DNA of 64,000 nt from contig CP137879.1 of NCBI GenBank assembly GCA_034406715.1, positions 310,001 through 374,000 on the forward strand, read 5' to 3'. Source of the DNA: Rhodotorula mucilaginosa. Taxonomy: Eukaryota; Basidiomycota; Microbotryomycetes; Sporidiobolales; Sporidiobolaceae. Positions 23,975 through 34,833 of this stretch are shown piece after piece. A model generated the notes under the pieces. That model worked only from the letters and a program-made list of their open reading frames with translations, was not told the origin of the DNA and did not search any database. The first letter of the stretch is position 1; each line of letters opens with the position of its first letter. The translations under genes and the position numbers were made by a program.

Positions 23975-25852
23975 TTACATCTGCACCTCTCCCCACAAGA
24001 CGGGGAGGAAGACGAGGCACGCGGTCCAAAAGACCTTGAACGACCGCAACGTCAACTCGGGGTACTGCCACACGGGCGGCTTGTGACCCGGTGACCTCGA
24101 CGCGAGTGGCGAGGTAAAGAGGCAGTAGATGGAGTAGAAGGCGACGCGGAAAAAGTGGTAGAACAGGAGAGCGGGCGACGGTCGTAATCTGTGACAAACC
24201 CGGTACTTCAGTAGGAGAAGATCGAGCATTGCAGAGGAGATGACCCACGCTGAGAGGAGCGATACCGGGCCCTGGATGCAGTCGCCGCCGAGTTCGAAAT
24301 ACTTGAAGCACCCCGTCTTGAGCACTTCGAGGTTCTCGTCTGTTGCAAGGGAAGATCCAATTCGGGAGGTCAGTTCTCCGCGCGAAATGTAGCTTGGAAA
24401 ATGTCTTGACGCAACAACGCACCGTCGGCGCCAAAGAGCGAGTACAGTGCCATCGAGAGCACGTTGATGCAACTGGCGACGTTCTTCCGCTTCCAGTGCC
24501 ACTCTTCCAATCGTTCCGTCACTTGATGCCACTGTTCCAGATCGACCGGACCCCGTTCATCCCCTTGCACGTCTCCGACCGCCTCGCCGCCACCGAGCAA
24601 TTGAGTGAGCAAGACGGCATCGTTGAACGCGACCGTCATGCCGCCTCCCGTGAGAGGGTGCCTCATATTGAGCGAGTCACCGGCGAGGAAAGCACCCTTG
24701 GCATCTCGACCTTGCGGGTACGGCGGCAGGTACGAGTTGGGCATCGACCGGAGTCGATACGCCTTGTCGCCTGACTGTGATTTCTCGAGCGCCTTTTCGA
24801 ACGAAGGGACGATCGACGAGGGCAAGACGGGCGTGACGTGCTCGCGCAGGAAGGAGGCGAGTTGACGCTGCGGGGGCAGTTTCGAACCGCGAATGTCGAC
24901 GAGCATGCGCGTCTCGTGCGTTGCGAGTTGGTAGACGAGGACGGGGCCGAGCGAGGGGGCTTCTTCTTCGGAGTCGTCGGCGGTGGTCTTCTCAGAGGAC
25001 GGTGACGGCGAGGAGGCGAGGTCGCGTTTGCCGAGGATGACGTGACCGTGGTGAGGAGACGGCAAGTCTGCGTCCTCGAGGACGAGACCGACAAAGTGGG
25101 AGCGCGTGATGGGCGTGACGTGCGCGGGCAAGAGGGCGCGGCGGAACTTGGACATGCAGCCGTCGGCGACGATGGTCAGGCTCGCTTTGAACTCGAGCGG
25201 TTCTGGATCTGCTGCTGCGGTGCCCTGCTCGTTTTCGGTCGAATTGCTGCTGCGCGGCGTTGCCTTGACGCCGATGATGGTCCCCTCTTCGTCCTCGAGC
25301 AACTCGTTCACGGTCGCCTCGACGAGACTGATCCCTTCGACAGCGCAGGCTTTCCTCCTCAAGCTCTGGACGAAGGCGCCGTGGTGGAAGCTGCGACCCT
25401 CTTGTTTCCGCGCGTCGGTGGTGCCGTCGCTCCACCGCATCGTCTTGCTCTCTTCGGGGTACGGGATCGGGACCGACTGGTCCCCCCAGAAGACCTGGTA
25501 GCCTTCACACGGGACGGCATCGATCCCGTCGAGGGCGTCGTCGATGCCGAGTCTCTGGAGGGCGAGGCACCCTCCCGGTTGGAGCAACTCGCCGACGATG
25601 CGGTCCGGTTCGGACAAGTCCCGATCGAGGAGGAGGACGGATCGACCAGATTTGGCGAGTCCGTAGGCCAAGGCGGGACCGAGGATGCCTGCGCCGACGA
25701 TGGCAATGTCGTGGTTCTTGCCGGCGGCGATCTGGCGGCGAGAGCGGTGTGAGCGAGTCGCTGCAGATCGCGGGGGTTTCGGGGTGGATGAAGCGCACCT
25801 GGGGGTCGGCAGACGGTATCCTTGGTGCACCTGTAGTACTCGGCGACATCAT
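23975..25852 (-). CDS. ERG1: Squalene epoxidase (squalene monooxygenase)
   Basis: Erg1 is the FAD-dependent ER/lipid-particle enzyme that makes 2,3-oxidosqualene, the target of allylamines. The Rossmann motif is DIAIVGAGILGPALAYGLAK. VGELLQPGGCLALQRLGI, the second FAD motif AGDSLNMRHPLTGGGMTVAF and ENLEVLKTGCFKYFELGGDC are characteristic. A hydrophobic C-terminal tail follows (PALLFYHFFRVAFYSIYCLF). Exon 1 is 25852-25799 (MMSPSTTGAPRIPSADPQ), then 25731-24423, then from 24339. A 60-nt intron near the C-terminus (GTGGGT to CACAG) is stop-free and a multiple of three; its removal gives LLSALRPSPALL. ERG1 lies between the two inverted permease genes. Confidence 0.92.
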
Positions 25853-27634
25853 GCACGGGTGTCGAGGTGCAAACAGCGGTGGCCAAAAAAGGTCGAGGCT
25901 GGGGAGTGATCGAACGAGCGGACTGTGTGACGATCCAAGCGAGCGTGACAGGTTGCGCCTTGGCGGAAAGTAGTCGTATAATCGGATGCACGCAGTCAAG
26001 TCGGAGTCTAGTCTGGTCGGGTCGAGTGGAGAGAGCTGGCGACGGTCGAACGACGCTCGAAAGAAGCGCGTGTCAATCGACTTCGGACAGCTTCGTACCT
26101 CTGCACACACATGCCCCAGTCTGGCCACGACCCGTACGATACGAGCTCACTGCAGCTCGTCCTCCCTTGCCGCTCCTCCCGCTCCCGCTCCAGCTCCAGC
26201 TTCAAGGCGATGACCAGACCCATTCATTCCTGCTCCTCATCGACCGCACGCTATTGTCTCGCGCCAGAAGCCCAAGCACCGCTTTACGGACGCGTGCATG
26301 CGCTTGCTATAGAGTGCCGATTAAGACGGACCAACCTCGTCCGACTGTGCGGCTGCGTCATTCGAGGAACACCGACCGGCTTCACTTCGCGGCGAGGCGT
26401 ACGGACGAGACGGCTCGATGCTGGAGAGTTCGATATCACTGCCGAACGCTGAACGACTTAGCTGCATGCGGACCAAGCATACGGCCCCTCACCTCGCTGA
26501 TCCAGGGAACGCCACGCTCTTTCTCCCGCCACTGCCAACGTATGAACCGAACGCCCTCGTCGATGATCCCTACATGCAGCGATGGTCCATCGGCGCGGCT
26601 CCCCTAGCGTCCCCATCGAAGGATGCTGCTGCGGACTGTTAAGCTGCGGCATGTAGCCCTACGCGCAGGCAGATCCGCCCCATCTTTTCCAATCGCCAGC
26701 CGAGCCCGAGACTGCTCTCTGCACGAACACGACGGATCGGCTGCAGCTTGTCGGCGCTTCCGGGATGACTTTTCAGCATGCGGGTGACGAGCGCTACGTG
26801 TACCCTTACGACCTCGAAGGTCAGATCATGGCTTGTGGCCACAGTGCCAGCTAGCAAGCAGCTCGCCGCACGCAAGTTCATCTTTTCGATCGATCGCGCC
26901 CGACCGCATCGCAGGACAGCATTCGGATCAGTTTCGGTCATGCATGCAAGGAATCATTCCTTACACCGCTTGGAAAAGCCGCGCAGAGATCTGATTGACC
27001 GGCGGTGAACCGGCAGTCTCTCGAGGAAGCTGGCGCAAAGAACCGGCGGGTCAACTTTCAACGCCGGTTTTCCAAGTCCTCCGAGATGGCCCCCCACTTC
27101 AGAATCGGAAGATCTACCCCGCCTCGAGCGAGCTCGCTTGAGCTCGGCAGCCTTTGAAGCGGTCTCGCGAGCTGGCCTCGAACGCCGCTCTAAACCCTTT
27201 GCCGCGGTCTTTGTCCGCGAATCAGTAACAAGTCTGCCACGCTCACTGCTGATCTCGATCACAATGAGGGAGTCCCCCGTTAGCCGAGAACGCTGGGCCC
27301 TGCAGCTTGCCGCCCCCAGCTTTCTACGCGTGCCCCCGTGCCCCCTCATCCATTTTCAGCTCTATCTCCAAACTCGAAGCTTGCGGTTCTCCTCCTTCTC
27401 TCCGCATCCTCTCCAAGTTCCCGACCTTGAGCCCCTCGCGCCTTTCGGTCTATCACTCCACGCTAGCTTGCGGGTCTCCGCTTCCATAGCCAGTCCGCTC
27501 CCTCCTCTCCTCCAGCTTCGTCTGCGCCGACCTTTGCGACCATAACTACAGCCTCGAAGGCGTCGAGCATCAGCTTTTCCCCCACCGCCACCTCCGTAAA
27601 CCCCGAAGCTCATCGCCGTTGATCCGCCGCCGCC
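25853..27634. promoter_or_regulatory. Long intergenic region upstream of ERG1 and quinate permease 2
   Basis: This 1.8-kb divergent spacer contains no gene I can support; a 74-codon frame at 26418-26642 has no family match. It contains the second copy of the shared 21-bp element at 27045-27065. There it is framed by CCGGCG and CGCCGG, an inverted repeat of the CGG type that Zn2Cys6 proteins favour. Confidence 0.5.
27045..27065 (+). promoter_or_regulatory. Candidate quinate regulatory element, copy B
   Basis: GGCGGG followed by TCAACTTTCAACGCC, about 570 bp before the permease 2 ATG. It matches 20 of 21 bases with 22193-22213. Flanking bases make CCGGCG (27043-27048) and CGCCGG (27062-27067) inverted repeats. 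Confidence 0.45.
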
Positions 27635-29896
27635 ATGGTCAATCTTTTCGCTCGCATCGAGGACCGCCCGACGCCCAAGGCGGTCTACAACTGGCGAGTA
27701 TACTCATGCGCGATCGTCGCAGCCACGGCTGCTATCATGATCGGGTACGTTGGTGGTCTATGCGCCGCACTGTCTTGCCTTCCGCCGAGATTCGAGTGCG
27801 GGTGGCGGTAACTTCACGAAACTGACTCTTGCTTTCCATCCCGGACGTTTACAGATACGACTCGGCCTTTATCGGTACCTCGATGGCCCTCGGGTCCTTC
27901 AAGTCCGAGTTCGGTCTCACGACCAAGACGTCGAAGCAATTCGCCGACATCTCTGCCAACATCGTCTCGACCTACCAGGGCGGCTGCTTCTTTGGTTCCC
28001 TGCTCGGATACCCGCTCGGTCAGATCTTTGGTCGCAAGATGGGTCTCCTCGTCTCGTCCCTCGTCTTCATCCTCGGTGCCGGCGTTGTGAGTTGCCAGTT
28101 TTCTCTCGTTTGCCACCTCTACCAATTCTCTCCTCGGTCACGGACTTCCCGCGCTTCCGGGTACTAATCAACTCGCTATACACGCAGATGCTCGCCGCTG
28201 ATGGCGCACGCGGTCTCGGTCCGATCTACGGCGGCCGTATCGTTGCCGGCCTCGGGATCGGCGCCGCTTCGAACCTGACTCCGCTTTACATCTCGGAAAT
28301 CGCTCCTCCGGCAATCCGTGGTCAACTCATCGGCATGTACGAGATCGGATGGCAGAGTGCGTTACTCTCGACCACTTCGTTACGGAGAATCAGCTGCTGA
28401 CGCCGCCCCTGACGTTTTGCAGTCGGTGGCCTCGTCGGGTTCTGGATCAACTACGGTGTTACGCAGCACATCGCGGCTTCGCGCAAGCAGTGGCTCATTC
28501 CCTTCGCAGTTCAGTAAGTACAGGCCAGTGTCTCGAGGCAGGTCGACATCTCCTAATAATCGCTTTCTTACGCAGGCTCATCCCCGGCGGCATGTTCGCC
28601 CTCGGCATCCCCTTCTTCATCCACGAGTCGCCCCGTTGGCTCATCTCGCGTGACCGCCGCGCCGAGGCGATCAAGAACCTTTGCTTCATCCGCAAGCTCT
28701 CGCCCGAGGACCCGTACATCATCAGCGAGGTCAACGAGATCGACATCCAGGTCGAGCACGACCGTACCGCGGTCGGGACCGGGTTCTGGGCGCCGTTCCG
28801 CCAGGTGATCGGCAAGGGCTTCCTGTTCCGTCGCATGATCATCACCACTATGCTGTTCATGTGGCAGAACGGAACCGGCATCAACGCCATCAACTACTAG
28901 TGCGTCCTCTACGCAACGTGGCCGCCACTCGACCCGGACACTGACCGTGCCTTTCGCTTGTGACACAACAGCTCGCCGACCATCTTCAAGTCGATCGGCG
29001 TCACCGGCACCAGCACCTCGCTGCTCACCACCGGTGTCTTCGGTGTCATCAAGACCGCTCTCGCTCTCGTTTGGTGCTTCTTCGTCATCGACCGCTACGG
29101 CCGTCGCGGAATCGTAAGTCCCAGTACACCTCCCGAGTGGCGGGTGCTTTGCTGACGTGACATACTGCCCTCAATCAGCTCCTCGTCGGTGCTGTCGGCG
29201 GTGCAGTCTCCATGTTTGCGATCGCGGCGTACAACAACATCGAGGATCCGGCCAACAACCCGACTTCGTCTCTCCCGCCCGGCGGCAAGGCTGCCATGTT
29301 CTTCTTCTACCTGTGGACCGCCTTCTACGCCGTCTCCTGGAACGTGAGTATTCGCGTCCTCGTCTCTCCGCGCCAGCAAACTGTGTGCTGACGATCTCTG
29401 CGCCATTTTCAGGGCACTCCTTGGGTCGTCAACGCCGAGTCCTTCCCCGGTGCTGTCCGCCAGGTTACTCAATGCCTGGCTGCTACCTCCAACTGGCTCT
29501 GTGAGTCATCGCACACCGAACGGGTCCCTGCTGGAGCGACGGCTGACTTTACCTCGAACCGCAGGGAACTTTGTCATTTCTCGCGCGACTCCGACCATGT
29601 TCCTCAACATGGGCCACTCGGGCTACGGCGTCTACCTCTTCTTCGGCGCGATGCAGGTACTCTCGCTCCCCTACATCATCTTCCTCCTCCCCGAGACGCG
29701 CAACATCCCTCTCGAAGAGATGGACCGCCTCTGGGCACAGAAGAACACCTGGAACGCCAACAAAATTGTCATGGCCGAGCTCCAGCGCGAGCACGACGTC
29801 GCAGCCGAGCAAGGCCAGAGTTACCTCAAGCCGACGGCCGATCTCGAGCACCTCGAAAAGACGTCCTCGAGCGATGCCGGCGACGAGAAGGTCTAG
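27635..29896 (+). CDS. qutD: Quinate permease, MFS sugar-porter family, copy 2 (QutD/QA-Y-like)
   Basis: This is nearly identical to copy 1 at 19428-21744 but inverted. Over long stretches the proteins differ at only a few residues (RESPRWLIARNRR versus [13 protein letters not shown]), and divergence is concentrated in the C-terminal tail after NYLKPT/SYLKPT. The sugar-porter motifs are intact ([51 protein letters not shown]). The first exon, 27635-27744, runs through the place where copy 1 has its first intron. Some introns are almost identical between copies and others are not, which suggests recent duplication with patchy gene conversion. Confidence 0.9.
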
Positions 29897-30315
29897 ATTT
29901 CGCAGGGTCCATGGGTTCTTGTACCTGGGTCATCCTTCATACGCACGTGTATTTGTTGTCTAATCTGCAATATGGCCATCATGGATGCATCGCACCGTGG
30001 CTTTCCGCGAGACCGCTGAGACATCTCGGATCAGCTTCGAGAGAACCAAGCTCGACTCTCCTTTCGCTCGGCTTTCTCGCGTCCTCGCCGTGACGCTAAT
30101 GCCTGGGACACGACTTGCTTGTTGGTGCTTATCAGACCCCCACCACTCCGAAGCAAGCGGCGAACATATTCTGCGCAGGGGCCTCCTCCGAGTCGCCCTT
30201 GTGTTCCCCCGCCCATCGACCAACGCTCCTGTTCCCAGCGTTTGTCCGGCCGACGGGACCGGCATCGATCCTGCTCTTTTCCGACCTGCGTTTCACACAC
30301 ACATACATCTCGAGT
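29897..30315. other. Spacer between permease 2 and the seven-helix gene
   Basis: This holds the 3' end of permease 2 and the promoter of the next plus-strand gene. No gene is supported. Confidence 0.5.
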
Positions 30316-31973
30316 ATGATGCCAGATCATGCTGGGGTGCGCGTGAACACCACTGTCGCGCCTGTTGTAAGCTCGCGGCGGACATGATCTCGCTTGCTTT
30401 TTTTCGCCCTCGCCGCGGCGGACGCGAGCGACTTTTACTTTCAATAGCTCACGAGCTTTCCCCACAGCTACTAGGCAGCTGCCTTTCCTGTGTGACCTGC
30501 GGGATGCTGTTGAGCCTGGTCGCTCGCTACTGGGCCATCTTTAGTGGCGACGCGTGGTACGTCCGAGCGGCGGTCGTCTTGAGCGCGGTCTACGCCTTCG
30601 CAGACACCGCGATCAATTGCACTTGGGCGTATCGTGTCAGTACAGAAACATCTCCTGTCGAGGTCCTGCAGCTTGTCTTGACTCTATCGAGCGTGCAGTG
30701 GGCGGTTAGCGACTTTTTGAGGCCAGCTGATTTGATGCAGCTGCCGTGGCAAGTGACCTCGTTCTGCATCTGGTGCGTGCGTCCCGCAGAATAGCGGACT
30801 GACTCCCCTATACTGAACGTGTATCATTCCCCCCAGCTTGGGAACTACGGCCTGGGCAGTCCAGACCTTTTACCTCGTCCGCCTCTTTTTCCTCAGCAGA
30901 AGGAACTGGATCATTTGTGTCCCAATCGGGCTGCTCATCAACGCATGTCTCGCTTTGAGCCTCTACATGGCCCACTACTGCTCCCAGCATACCGATATTG
31001 TCGCCGCCTTTGATCATCTTACGTGAGTTTGCAAACCGTCGCCGTCTAAAGTCGCATCCCATGCGAATGTGTCCTACTTACCGCACGGTCATTCTCTCCC
31101 CCGGACCGCAGGCACTTCGTCACACCCTGGATGGCAAGCGCATTAGCTACCGGTCAGTCCAAAGCATCGAACTCCGGGAGGAACAAAGCTGATCGCGCTT
31201 TTTCCCTCTTCGGTGGCAACTTCGCTCAGACCTTGCGACCTTGTACGGTCAAACGTAAAGCTTCGACGAGCTCGTTCAAGCGCACTGACTTCTTATTAGC
31301 GCAGGCTCGGCATTCTCTGGTACATGCAGCAAAAGTGTCCGTTCTCGGGAAAGATGTGAGCAGCACTCCTTCTCCCGCGAGCTATTGAACGCAGGTCTGA
31401 CATGTTTTCCGTGCTTAGAAACTGGTCACAAGTGCCCCGCAAGATCATGCAGACGAATGCGCCATCCACGCTTTTTCAGCTGGCGATCGTGTGCTTGCAT
31501 TATCGCGTCCACACCGGCCTCGGATTCCTCTACCTCGGTTTTTGCTCGTCCAAAATCTGTACGTCCCACCCCTTATCAAGTCCGACGTTTCCTTTTTTTG
31601 ACACAGACTCACGCTCACGACCGACGCGGACTGCGCAGACCTCGGCACTTTTATCGCAACATGCAACGCCCGCGACCCTCACGGCTCGCTCTCGTTCGAC
31701 GAAACAGTCAACACGTGCCGTCTAAAAGGGCTCGGACCGTCCAAACTCCCTCCCGTGCATGTTGCGATCCAGCAAGAACGTCGTGTCGACGGCGAGGAGG
31801 ACGAAGATGACGTTTCCTCTTCGACCGCTGCTGGCGGGAAGAGTGAAGACGGGATTAAGGGAGGTAGCAAACCTGAAGCCGATGTGCCTTTGCCGCGCGA
31901 GTCGGTGCAGTTCCAGCTGGAGGTTGGCTCTGCAGAATCTCTTCCTCCGCATGAGCAGCAGCACGCGGTCTAA
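30316..31973 (+). CDS. Seven-helix membrane protein, DUF6534-like (basidiomycete family)
   Basis: Many short exons encode a multi-pass protein starting MMPDHAGVRVNTTVAPV. Hydrophobic helices are visible in LLGSCLSCVTCGMLLSLVAR, AAVVLSAVYAFADTAINCTW, TAWAVQTFYLVRLFFL, IICVPIGLLINACLALSLYM, HFVTPWMASALATG, ILWYMQQKC and LFQLAIVCLHYR/GLGFLYLGFCSSKI. A conserved tail has CNARDPHGSL and ends in an acidic region with EQQHAV. The order and the tail match the orphan basidiomycete membrane proteins labelled DUF6534; function is unknown. Clear junctions include TG|C at FCIW/LGTTAW and KI|Y using the acceptor before ACCTCGG. One exon between ATG(S) and LGILWY is unresolved. Confidence 0.72.
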
Positions 31974-32383
31974 TCTCCGAAGGCGGGCGGTCTGATCCAC
32001 TCTTCTTCACTTTTCTGATCCGTAGGTTAACCAAACACTCTCCTTCATGCTCATGGCTTTCTTTCTACCCGATCGCTTCGTGTTACGCAACTCGCTTCCC
32101 GAATGACTGTGTTCGTAGCAGTGCGTGAGGAGCTCTCTCCCTGTGGCGGACTTTTACGGCGCGCAATTGAGAAAGCTTTCCGAAAGCCGTGACGTTATGT
32201 AGACGCTCGCACGACCGCAAGCGGAAGAGAAATCTACGTCTTTCTATTCCACAGGGGGGGGGAGGAAAAGTTCTTCTATCTATGCACCAGAACAATTACA
32301 CGGAACCAAAGCACGCACGCAGGCAAGAGTGGGGGAGGAAGGGAGGGAACAGACTGGACCGGTCAGGAGCTCTTCGGACGGCC
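31974..32383. other. Convergent 3' region, no gene supported
   Basis: This lies between the seven-helix gene and PDX1, whose 3' ends face each other. Nothing else is seen. Confidence 0.5.
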
Positions 32384-33997
32384 TTACAAGCCGAGGAAGG
32401 CGTCAAAGGCGTTGCCGGATGCGGTGGCCGCCGTTGGGGGCGGGACGGCCGAGCCAGGGGTTGAGGTCGAACGCTTGGCGGGGGGGAGGTAGTCGTCGAG
32501 GATAGAGTCAAAGGCTGCGAAGAGCGGGGACACACGAGTCAGGATCAAGTTAATCGATACAGCGAGGGGGACGGAAATGGAAGGAGTGCAGTCACTCACA
32601 GAAGGAGGGAGTCGGGGCGATCGGGGACGCGGGCTTGGGAGTCGCGGCGGTTCCGAGACCGGTGGCGATCATGCGACGGATCGTCGGACCGTCGAGTTGG
32701 ACTTCGACCGGTTTCTTGACCTGCACCTCGGAGAGGAGAATGGGGCAAGATCAGCAGCGTGTCGGTAATACAAGTGGAAACAACCAAGGGAGCGGTCGGG
32801 AGGGCACTCACATCCTTTGGTGTCGCGGTGTAGTAGTTGGCCGGGTGGTTCCCGTGCGGTTTGTCCTCCGGGAGGGATCCCCTCGGGTTACTGATCTTGC
32901 CCAGATAAGCGAGCACGTCCCCCTTGGTCAACACTCCGTGGTGACCCGTCCCCTTGATGACGTTCGCATCCTCGATGTTGTTCAGGACCAAGAGGCGCAG
33001 GACCGAGGGGAGGAGGGGCTTGTCGTGGTGAGGGTGGTGGGAGGAATGGACGGCGGAGGGAGTCGCGGAGGGGGTGGCGGGAGAAGGGGTCGGCGCGTCG
33101 GAAGGGGTGGCGGGAGTGCTCGAAGAGGCAGAAGCGGTGGAGGCCGAGGTTGATTCGTCGGAGGGAATCTCGAGGCTCGAGAGGTCGTCGCCTTCTTCGG
33201 CGAGGATGGCGATCAACTTGCCGACCGGGACACCCGCCGCACCGTTGCCGACCTGCGGAGGGGGGCGCAAAGTGAATTTAGCCCCGATGCCTGAAGGACC
33301 AACAGTCTCGTCTCCTTTCGCGCCAGCCAGAGAGACTCTGAACACTCACGAGGATCTTTCCCATGATGCCGTCGTCCTGGGCCTCGACGTCGATGGCAGC
33401 CTTGTCGGTCTCGACCGAGAGGAGGACGTCTCCCGCCGCGAACGATTCTCCCTCCTTGACCTTCCACTCGGAGATGCTGCCTTCGGTCATGGTCGGCGAC
33501 TGCACGAGTTTTGTTTTCGCAATGGTCAGCAGGGATCCGAACGGACGGATGCAAGGAAGATGAGGCGCACCATGGCGGGCATGAGAAAGCTGGATTGGGC
33601 GGCGAGGAACCGAGAGGCATGCACTGCGGGAGAGAGAGCGGGCGGCATCGTGTCAGCTCCAGTTCCTCCTTGGTTAGGATGCTGTTGGGGGATTGTGAGC
33701 AGCATAGCGTGGTGCGGATGCGAATTGAAGCGAGATCGATTTCGTCGTCGCCGAGCGTTCGAGTGCCCTCGCCTCGCCTGCTGGTTGCCCGTATGAGTAG
33801 CAAAGCTGTGCATTGTCCACCCTATTGCCGTATCATGTAAAGTTGGGCTCCGATCAGGTCGTTTGGCGCGTCGGTGACGGGTGCTGGGGGGCGACACTTT
33901 GCCTCGAGGCGGTGAGAGAGAGTCGGAGGAGCGAGGGCTTACGCTGGCGGGCCAGTGGCCGAGCGAGTTGACGCGCACTCCGACTGAACGACAGCAT
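32384..33997 (-). CDS. PDX1: Pyruvate dehydrogenase complex protein X (E3-binding protein)
   Basis: Pdx1 anchors dihydrolipoamide dehydrogenase (E3) to the E2 core of mitochondrial pyruvate dehydrogenase. The first exon (33997-33943) is a clear presequence, [18 protein letters not shown]. After a ~320-nt intron comes [18 protein letters not shown], and the next junction makes the classic [18 protein letters not shown]. The lipoyl domain has [15 protein letters not shown] around the lipoylated lysine. A Ser/Thr/Pro linker leads to the E3-binding domain ([20 protein letters not shown], then [13 protein letters not shown]). The C-terminus ends FDAFLGL with no E2 catalytic core, which separates it from Lat1. 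Confidence 0.9.
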
Positions 33998-34833
33998 TCT
34001 CAGCTTTAGCGTGTAGACTGAGAGCAAGAGTCGATCGATCAGCACTCGAAAAGTTCGTGTCGGGTCTCTCTTCGCTCTTCAGCTCGCTCGCTCTCTTCTC
34101 TAGACGCTCGAGGGACTCTATGGACTCGCGGAACGCATTCAGCTTGCTACAGATGGCCGATGGACCAAGCCCGATCGCGCCCTCATGCCGTGACTCCCTC
34201 TGGCTCATTCTCATCGCCGCTCTACTCTGCACGCACCCCTACGCTCACATACATAGCTCGGAGCGACGTGCACTACCCATGCCAGACCTCACTACCCGCT
34301 CATGCTTCTGCTGGCGTCTTCCGCACGGCTGAATGACGCCGGGCTCGCCTCCGAGCACGCTTCGATGCTGCCCGGGCTGCGCGGGACTCCTCTGCAGGTC
34401 ATCCGCTTCTCACGCCATCAACCGCACAAACGCATGCCTGGCGAATCGCTCCGTGGACGCTCGAGGCAAGGAACACGCTCACGAAACGCCCACTCATCAA
34501 GACGGATCCGAAGTTCGCCGCCGCGATTGCTCGCGCTGACGCGGCGGACGACCGGCGAACGCTGCGCATGTCGCTCGCGGCCGGCACGTCCGCGGAACGC
34601 TCGAACCGCTTCTTCATTTCGGCGCACCGAGAGTGTAACTTAGTTATCGCCATGCAGCCGCGTGGCCGCCTTGGGGTTGAGCCGAACGCCGGCACGGAGG
34701 GCGGCACTCCGTCATCCCCCTCCCACGCTCCCATGCAGAGATAAGGATTCCTCTCCCTCTCCCTCTCTCTCAGATAGCCTGCCTTTGGGCGCTCTGACTA
34801 AGTATTTCAACCCGTTTCGGAGCTTGGGGAGAG
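33998..34833. promoter_or_regulatory. Divergent spacer between PDX1 and a membrane-protein gene
   Basis: Two promoters must lie here. A CT-rich tract near 34752-34775 precedes the next gene. No coding gene is supported. Confidence 0.45.

Noticed and set aside
26418-26642. 74-codon frame in the ERG1 to permease 2 spacer
   Set aside because: No family match, no splice partner and no conservation evidence; frames of this size are common by chance at this GC content.
19428-29896. Hexose transporter identity for the two MFS genes
   Set aside because: The N-terminal [15 protein letters not shown] and GYDSAFIGT sequences and the neighbouring dehydroshikimate dehydratase fit quinate permeases much better.
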